NCBI GenBank assembly: GCA_002435875.1
Contig: DIVN01000226.1
Coordinates: forward strand, 1 to 11,289
Direction: 5' to 3'
From: Anaerolineales bacterium UBA6131
GTDB taxonomy: Bacteria > Chloroflexota > Anaerolineae > UBA2200
Length of the DNA stretch: 11,289 nt
The notes beneath the pieces are model-generated. The model was not told the origin of the DNA and ran no database searches. It worked only from the letters and a program-made list of their open reading frames with translations. This document shows positions 7,297 to 11,289 of the stretch, piece after piece (position 1 is the stretch's first letter; each line of letters starts with the position of its first letter). The position numbers and the translations under genes are program-made.

Positions 7297-8242
7297 CCGC
7301 CCCAGCCCGGCAATCGATTGTCACATCTGGCGTAAGCACGGCACGCACCAGATCCTCCCGCCTATCAATCCGTACGTCGGAGAAGACAAGCGAGTCCTTT
7401 ACCAGGATCGGGTGTTCAATTACCACGCCATCGCCGAGAACTGAGCCCTCGATCCTCGCTCCCGGGTGAATGTGCGCATTCTTGCCAACGAGTGATGGTT
7501 GTCTCAGCCGAAGCAACTGGCTGCGGTTGCAGTCCAGGAGGTCACAGGCGAAGGTGATGTTCATGTCCCAGTCGATGGCCTCAGCCGGATAGACGGGATA
7601 GCCATCATCTATCAAGATTTGGATAGAGTTTGTGATCTCGTACTCATCTCGCTGAGCCGTACGCGGCGTGCGGCGGATTGCATCGAAGATGGCGAGATCA
7701 AAGATGTAGACTCCACAGCCCTTAAGATTGGTGGTCACATATCTCGGCTTCTCGATTACGCGGGTAACCACTCCGCTGCCGTGCAAGACGACGGCAAAGT
7801 TGCGTCGCACGTATTCGGGGTTGTCTTCGCGCTTCACGGCAAGTACAGCGCCGGCACGCCGCTCCCAGAACATGCGCTCCATCGCCTGCAAATCCTTGGC
7901 AACCAGGAAGATATCCCCCAGGAACAGGATAAATGGAGAATCCACCTCATTCTCCAGCTGTGCGACCGCATGCGCAATGCCCAGGGTCTCATGCTGTTCC
8001 ACATAGCGGATGTGAAGGCCAAGAGAGGAACCGTCACCAAAGTACGAGATGATCTCCTCCTTCAGGTGGCCGACTACGATAATCACATCGTCAACCCCGA
8101 TGTTGCGCATGTCCTCGAGCTGGTATTGGATGATCGGCTTGTTGCACACGGGAAGCAGTGGCTTGGGCATGTATAGATTGAGTGGCTGTATGCGACTGCC
8201 CTTTCCTGCTGCCAGCACAACACCGACTAGCTTTTGCGACAA
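7289..8242 (-). CDS. Sugar-1-phosphate nucleotidyltransferase with left-handed beta-helix tail
   Basis: This 317-residue protein belongs to the NTP_transferase (RmlA/GalU/GlmU N-domain) family. It shows the pyrophosphorylase signature LAAGKGSR (10-17), PKPLLPV (26-32), the uridine/thymidine-side segment EQHETLGIAHAV (82-93), the metal-binding LGDIF (108-112, Asp110), EKP (164-166) and YEITNSIQ (201-208). The reaction is sugar-1-phosphate plus NTP to NDP-sugar plus pyrophosphate, in the cytoplasm. Base and sugar cannot be fixed from sequence; dTDP- or UDP-glucose is the usual guess for this subgroup. After residue 245, VGKNAHIHPGARIEGSVLGDGVVIEHPILVKDSLV shows hexapeptide periodicity of a short beta-helix, as in the long RmlA-like proteins. 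The second metal site, usually near a W-x-D-x-G-T stretch, reads WDMNIT (225-230), which is not canonical. It starts with TTG behind AGGAGG. Its stop overlaps the epimerase start by eight bases. Confidence 0.87.
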   Translation of the reverse strand: MSQKLVGVVLAAGKGSRIQPLNLYMPKPLLPVCNKPIIQYQLEDMRNIGVDDVIIVVGHLKEEIISYFGDGSSLGLHIRYVEQHETLGIAHAVAQLENEVDSPFILFLGDIFLVAKDLQAMERMFWERRAGAVLAVKREDNPEYVRRNFAVVLHGSGVVTRVIEKPRYVTTNLKGCGVYIFDLAIFDAIRRTPRTAQRDEYEITNSIQILIDDGYPVYPAEAIDWDMNITFACDLLDCNRSQLLRLRQPSLVGKNAHIHPGARIEGSVLGDGVVIEHPILVKDSLVFSDVRIDRREDLVRAVLTPDVTIDCRAGADE

Positions 8243-8246
8243 GATC

Positions 8247-8252
8247 CCTCCT
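8247..8252 (-). promoter_or_regulatory. Strong Shine-Dalgarno AGGAGG deciding a TTG start
   Basis: AGGAGG reads at 8252-8247 on the minus strand, in the 12-base gap after the preceding stop, and is four bases from TTG at 8242. No ATG lies nearby in frame. The conserved N-terminal GVVLAAGKGSR begins only seven residues into the protein, so the TTG is the only sensible start. This also shows that the organism uses TTG initiation. Confidence 0.7.
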
Positions 8253-8254
8253 GC

Positions 8255-8983
8255 TCAGAAAGCGTTGATGACCCCGTGACGATATAGCATCTGTCTGTAC
8301 TTGAGATAGATGAGGAACAGCATCATATGCCAGCTAGTCTGCAGTGCTTTCAGCTTCGACTTGCCACCGGCGCGCTCGCGATGGGTGATGCCAACTTCTC
8401 CAATACGGTATTGCAGGGTATGCGCCCTCACCAGCAACTCCGTAGGCGTCGGATATCCTCGTGCTTCGACAGTCAGTTGGCGAGCCACATTCCCCTTGAA
8501 GAGCTTGAGGGCACAATTGGTATCCCGCAGGGGAAGATGAAAAAGGGTGCGGATGATCAGGTTGAGCACCCGATCAGCCACCACGCGCAGGAGGCTATCT
8601 CGCTTGCTGACACGATAACCTGTCACCACATCAAATCCTTTGGATATCTCTGCCAAAAGCAGGCGATACTCTGCTGCGTCGAACTGTCCATCAGAGTCTG
8701 TGGTAAGCACGTACTGTCCTCTTGACCGACGAAGGGCACTCGATAGTGCACTCCCATACCCGCGGTTGACTGGGTGGTCTATGACTACCAGGTTGGCGTA
8801 TCTCGCCATGAGACCACGCAGAATCTCCTTCGTGCCGTCGGTGCTGCCATCCTCGCCGATCACCACCTCGCCCTGAATGCCGTCGCGGACGAAGAGATCT
8901 TCCCAAGCCACGACCACGTTCTCAATGTTCTCTCTCTCGTTGTATGTCGGAGCAGCAATGGAAAGAAATATCTCGGTGTCCAT
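8255..8983 (-). CDS. Family 2 glycosyltransferase, DPM1/polyprenyl-phosphate sugar synthase-like
   Basis: This is a 242-residue GT-A fold enzyme. The nucleotide-binding N-terminus reads AAPTYNERENI (10-20), then GEDGSTDGT (43-51), then the metal-binding TDSDGQF (95-101, DxD at 96-98). RDTNCALKLF and GYPTPTELLVRA follow in mid-protein, and AGGKSKLKALQTSW near the end is the conserved R..G.SK-type segment of dolichol/polyprenyl-phosphate sugar synthases. Such enzymes move a sugar from a nucleotide donor to a polyprenyl phosphate at the inner membrane face. There is no long C-terminal pair of membrane helices; only the segment MMLFLIYLKYRQML is hydrophobic, so peripheral or monotopic attachment is likely. 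The ATG overlaps the previous stop by one base (TGATG), with AGGG four bases upstream (8991-8988), which suggests translational coupling to the GT-C gene. A working pair of donor-maker and GT-C user is a reasonable inference. The sugar is unknown. Confidence 0.88.
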   Translation of the reverse strand: MDTEIFLSIAAPTYNERENIENVVVAWEDLFVRDGIQGEVVIGEDGSTDGTKEILRGLMARYANLVVIDHPVNRGYGSALSSALRRSRGQYVLTTDSDGQFDAAEYRLLLAEISKGFDVVTGYRVSKRDSLLRVVADRVLNLIIRTLFHLPLRDTNCALKLFKGNVARQLTVEARGYPTPTELLVRAHTLQYRIGEVGITHRERAGGKSKLKALQTSWHMMLFLIYLKYRQMLYRHGVINAF

Positions 8984-10641
8984 CAGACCCTGCCGTCTAG
9001 CATGATTAGCGAGAGTTGAGCCTCGTTTTTGCCACTCACCCGTGTGAGAAGGTACTCGCCACTCTGGTACACGATGTCACCCCATGCACTGAACGGCTCC
9101 CAGTGATCCCGTTGCACCAGGAGGTAGAACTCACCCTGTGTGCTGAACAGACGACGCAGCGCTCGCTCATCGTACACAAAAAGCATCGGCCGATCGGCAT
9201 AGAACAGCGCCGAAGGACGAATCCAGAAAGAACCGGGCCAATAGTTCACCAGCACCGCATCATCGGGCACAACATAGTGGCCGAATTGCGCCACCCGCTT
9301 CACGTCCGGGTTAAAGTCATTCACCCGGGGCATCCTGGGATTCAGGGCAAAAGTTAGGCATGCGATGACCGCCACCAGCAACCAGCTGCTCGTTTCGCAG
9401 TTGATCGTCCCGCCCCAGCCGAAGATTGAGGCCATGCGCTGCAATAGCGTGCACGGTATTAGCTTGTGCACGACCTCCACCAACAGGCTAACGGTCAACA
9501 AAGCCAACGCCGGATAGATGGGAATCATGTACCACCCAATCCGGCTGCGCGAGATATTGTACAGTATCATAGGCACCGCAACCCAACAGAGCAAGAGAAG
9601 CCTGCCCTTGTCCAGAAGCGCACCATTCGTCTGGTCTGCCGAGTCGGGGGCCAGGCGGGCCGCAGGCAACTGGCGAGCGACTCTCCCGACGGCATAGATC
9701 ACTGCCAGAGCCACCACAGGGTAGAACTGCGGAAAGCCTCTCTGCATACTGCGGAAGTAGAACAGCCAATCCTTGGTGTGCCCTTGATCGCCAGTAACGT
9801 AGCCGACGGTCAGGGACACCATGTAGGAGTTCCAGAAGTGCTCTCCCCAGATGAACAGCTGCCCAAGATGCCATGGTGCAGCCAGCGCCACCGAGAGCAG
9901 CAAACCCCAAAGCAACTCACGCCGCCACCATACCTTCCGAGGCACGGCGAGCAGCAGGTACAGGGCAACGATCCCATAGGCCAAGAAACCCGCGATACTC
10001 TTGGTCATCAACCCCAGCCCCAAAGGCACGCCCACGGCAGTGAGATAGCCGCCACGTCGGTGGTGCGGGCCAGTCGTTCCTCGCCAGACCAGCCATACAC
10101 TGAGCATCATCAGGAGTATCAGTGGCATGTCGAGCATCCCAACACGGGCCAGGCTGAGGAAATTGTAACCATGGGAGAACAGGTTGTGGCTAATGGTCAT
10201 CAGTATCAGTGCAGCACCAAAACCTGTCGCCCGGCCCCCAAACAAATCGTGGCCCAACAGATAGGTCAAAACGATGGCCAGCACTCCCGAAAACGCCGCC
10301 ACCGCACGAGCACCGAACTCGTTGACGCCGAACACTTTGTAGGAGAGCACGGTTAGCCATTGACATAGAGGGGGCTTGTCCAGGAACTCCATCCCATTCC
10401 AGCGAGGCGTATTGAGGTCGGACCACCATAACATCTCTCGGGCGCTCTGCGCATAGTCTGCTTCGTCATAGTCGCCAAGGCTGCCCTCTCCCAGTTGCCA
10501 GAAGACCCGTGACATGGCAAGGCAGAAGAGCAAGACCAGCAACACTGCGTCGCGTCTGCGTGTTCCTGTCAGGCTAGCTCTCAGAGACTGCACCAACCAA
10601 CTACCCAAGTCGCAATCGTCCTTTCTCAGCAAACCTAGCAA
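8983..10641 (-). CDS. ArnT/PMT-like membrane glycosyltransferase (GT-C)
   Basis: This is an integral membrane glycosyltransferase of about 550 residues, a normal length for the ArnT/PMT_2 families. After a first hydrophobic segment (residues 32-50) comes an acidic first-loop motif DYDEADY (57-63), followed by LDKPPLCQWL (87-96). A D-E-x-x-Y-like motif followed by K-P-P-L is the hallmark of ArnT-type GT83/GT39 enzymes and holds the catalytic acidic residue. RVGMLDMPL, near residue 165, fits the second conserved acidic loop. Many hydrophobic helices follow, and then a C-terminal soluble domain that includes VNYWPGSFWIRPSALFYADRP. It probably moves a sugar from a polyprenyl phosphate to a glycan, lipid or protein on the outer side. 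The start is uncertain: the longest frame begins with TTG at 10641, but a TTG at 10608 has a better-placed AAAGGA. Its stop shares one base with the start of the next gene (TGATG). There is no basis for claiming aminoarabinose specificity. Confidence 0.85.
   Translation of the reverse strand: MLGLLRKDDCDLGSWLVQSLRASLTGTRRRDAVLLVLLFCLAMSRVFWQLGEGSLGDYDEADYAQSAREMLWWSDLNTPRWNGMEFLDKPPLCQWLTVLSYKVFGVNEFGARAVAAFSGVLAIVLTYLLGHDLFGGRATGFGAALILMTISHNLFSHGYNFLSLARVGMLDMPLILLMMLSVWLVWRGTTGPHHRRGGYLTAVGVPLGLGLMTKSIAGFLAYGIVALYLLLAVPRKVWWRRELLWGLLLSVALAAPWHLGQLFIWGEHFWNSYMVSLTVGYVTGDQGHTKDWLFYFRSMQRGFPQFYPVVALAVIYAVGRVARQLPAARLAPDSADQTNGALLDKGRLLLLCWVAVPMILYNISRSRIGWYMIPIYPALALLTVSLLVEVVHKLIPCTLLQRMASIFGWGGTINCETSSWLLVAVIACLTFALNPRMPRVNDFNPDVKRVAQFGHYVVPDDAVLVNYWPGSFWIRPSALFYADRPMLFVYDERALRRLFSTQGEFYLLVQRDHWEPFSAWGDIVYQSGEYLLTRVSGKNEAQLSLIMLDGRV
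10619..10624 (-). promoter_or_regulatory. Candidate Shine-Dalgarno AAAGGA pointing to a TTG start at 10608
   Basis: AAAGGA reads on the minus strand at 10624-10619 and lies 10 bases before an in-frame TTG at 10608. The upstream TTG at 10641 sits 2 bases after the previous stop and has no clear purine-rich site before it. Using 10608 would shorten the GT-C protein by 11 residues and leave all motifs intact. The next ATG in frame, at 10515, would remove most of the first membrane segment and so is less likely. Confidence 0.4.
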
Positions 10642-10643
10642 GA

Positions 10644-11289
10644 TTAGGACAAGCTATAGACTCGAAGCAGAGCGACACCCTGTCGTTCCAGCACATATGC
10701 GGGCACGCGTGCCCGTGCTATCGCTTGCACCTCAGGGATATAGTACATCAACCCGGTCTCGCGAATCTGCACCAGGACATAGTCAGCCGTGCCTGGATCC
10801 GTTACGTCGCCGCCGATGGGCACAAGGTCTGCACGCAACATGCCGTTTCTCTGGTAGGTCCGCAGCACATATGGGTTTTCGGACCACACCGTGGCACCAG
10901 CTGGCGCCTGCTCGTTCAGGTAGGGCAATGCGGCCCGATATGTCTCGCACCAGAACGTTGTCTCCAGGCCCCATCGTTGGGCTCCACGCAGTCCACCAAT
11001 CAACTCGCTGTAGTAAGAAAGCTCATAGGGATGAAGTTGAGCCATCGAAACCAGGGGCGGCACGAACTGTAAAAGGAGCAGCATGGCAATCGCCAGCCGC
11101 AAGCGCGATGCCCTCCCCGGGTCAAAGGCGCGTTCTGCCCACTGCACCAGCGTATCAAAGACGCAACCAAAGCCAATCCCAGCGAGGCAAGCCAGGTAAG
11201 GATAGGCCGGGATGAAATGACGCTCTCCACTGTACGCTGCCTGCAACCCTGTGGCAGCAAACACAAGCGGCATGGCCATATTCAGTAGC
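10644..11289 (-). CDS. GT-C type membrane glycosyltransferase (PMT_2/GT39-like), C-terminal part
   Basis: This gene is cut by the right window edge. The frame is open through the last bases (codons Leu-Leu-Asn precede the first visible Met at 11279), so that Met is probably internal and the N-terminal catalytic half is missing. About 214 residues remain. They show hydrophobic segments around FIPAYPYLACLAGIGF and RLAIAMLLLLQFV, then a soluble tail. The order GERHFIPAYP, then HPYELSYYSELIGG, then WGLETTFWCETYRAALPYLNE matches what I know of the C-terminal half of PMT-like enzymes that use a lipid-linked sugar donor: an R..F.P.YP segment, then HPY..SYY...GG, then a lumenal/periplasmic helix. The likely role is transfer of a sugar from a polyprenyl-phosphate carrier at the outer face of the membrane. 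The acceptor and sugar are unknown. It ends in TAA only 2 bases before the first possible start of the next gene. Family call is fairly sure; specific function is not known. Confidence 0.75.
   Translation of the reverse strand, partial: LLNMAMPLVFAATGLQAAYSGERHFIPAYPYLACLAGIGFGCVFDTLVQWAERAFDPGRASRLRLAIAMLLLLQFVPPLVSMAQLHPYELSYYSELIGGLRGAQRWGLETTFWCETYRAALPYLNEQAPAGATVWSENPYVLRTYQRNGMLRADLVPIGGDVTDPGTADYVLVQIRETGLMYYIPEVQAIARARVPAYVLERQGVALLRVYSLS

Noticed and set aside
7499..8176. A 225-codon plus-strand frame opposite the nucleotidyltransferase
   Set aside because: It has no recognisable motif and is fully antisense to a gene with strong pyrophosphorylase signatures.
9466..10356. A 296-codon open frame on the plus strand opposite the GT-C gene
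   Set aside because: It is rich in His, Gln, Pro and Arg with no domain motif, and lies antisense to a membrane protein with clear family signatures. Long antisense frames are expected there at this base composition.
1..11289. Search by eye for CRISPR arrays, tRNA, insertion-sequence ends, long inverted repeats and rho-independent terminators
   Set aside because: I found none. Nearly all bases are coding, and gaps of about 13 bases or less leave no room for a hairpin plus T-run between genes. A computed repeat or folding search would be more decisive.

Overview
The window is a single, densely packed run of eleven protein-coding genes. All lie on the minus strand, so transcription runs from position 11289 down to 1. 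Neighbours overlap by 1 to about 14 bases or are separated by at most about 13 bases (35 at one junction if a downstream start is used). No gap is large enough for an internal promoter or terminator. The first and last genes run off the window edges, so the ends of the operon are not visible. I found no rRNA, tRNA, CRISPR array, insertion sequence or clear repeat.

In transcription order the genes are: (1) the C-terminal part of a membrane GT-C type glycosyltransferase (11289-10644); (2) a full-length ArnT/PMT-like GT-C enzyme (10641-8983); (3) a DPM1-like family 2 glycosyltransferase (8983-8255); (4) a sugar-1-phosphate nucleotidyltransferase with a left-handed beta-helix tail (8242-7289); (5) an extended-SDR nucleotide-sugar epimerase/dehydratase (7296-6358); (6) a second family 2 glycosyltransferase (6353-5571); (7) a NodB-type polysaccharide deacetylase with a DUF3473-like C-terminus (5560-4706); (8) a DUF2304 small membrane protein (4709-4215); (9) a second full-length GT-C membrane enzyme (4228-2552); (10) a fusion of a family 2 glycosyltransferase and a class I SAM methyltransferase (2543-1194); (11) the N-terminal 393 codons of another GT-C membrane protein (1180 to beyond 1).

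The gene set suggests a surface-glycan or glycolipid/glycoprotein locus. Genes 4 and 5 would make or modify a nucleotide sugar. The three GT2 domains, which resemble polyprenyl-phosphate sugar synthases, could load sugars onto a lipid carrier at the inner face of the membrane. The four GT-C enzymes could then transfer sugars from that carrier on the outer face. The deacetylase and the fused methyltransferase would trim or decorate the product. This pathway is inference from family membership; no substrate can be read from the sequence.

The organism is a bacterium with moderately high GC (mid-50s percent by eye) that accepts TTG starts. Arrays of PMT-like membrane proteins next to GT2-methyltransferase fusions, DUF2304 and DUF3473 deacetylases are, from memory, common in Chloroflexota and some other environmental lineages. 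I would guess Chloroflexota or similar, with low confidence. I see no clear sign of a wholly new system. The most unusual points are the number of GT-C enzymes in one operon, the GT2-methyltransferase fusion with an extra insert, and the deacetylase gene lying between a GT2 gene and a DUF2304 gene.
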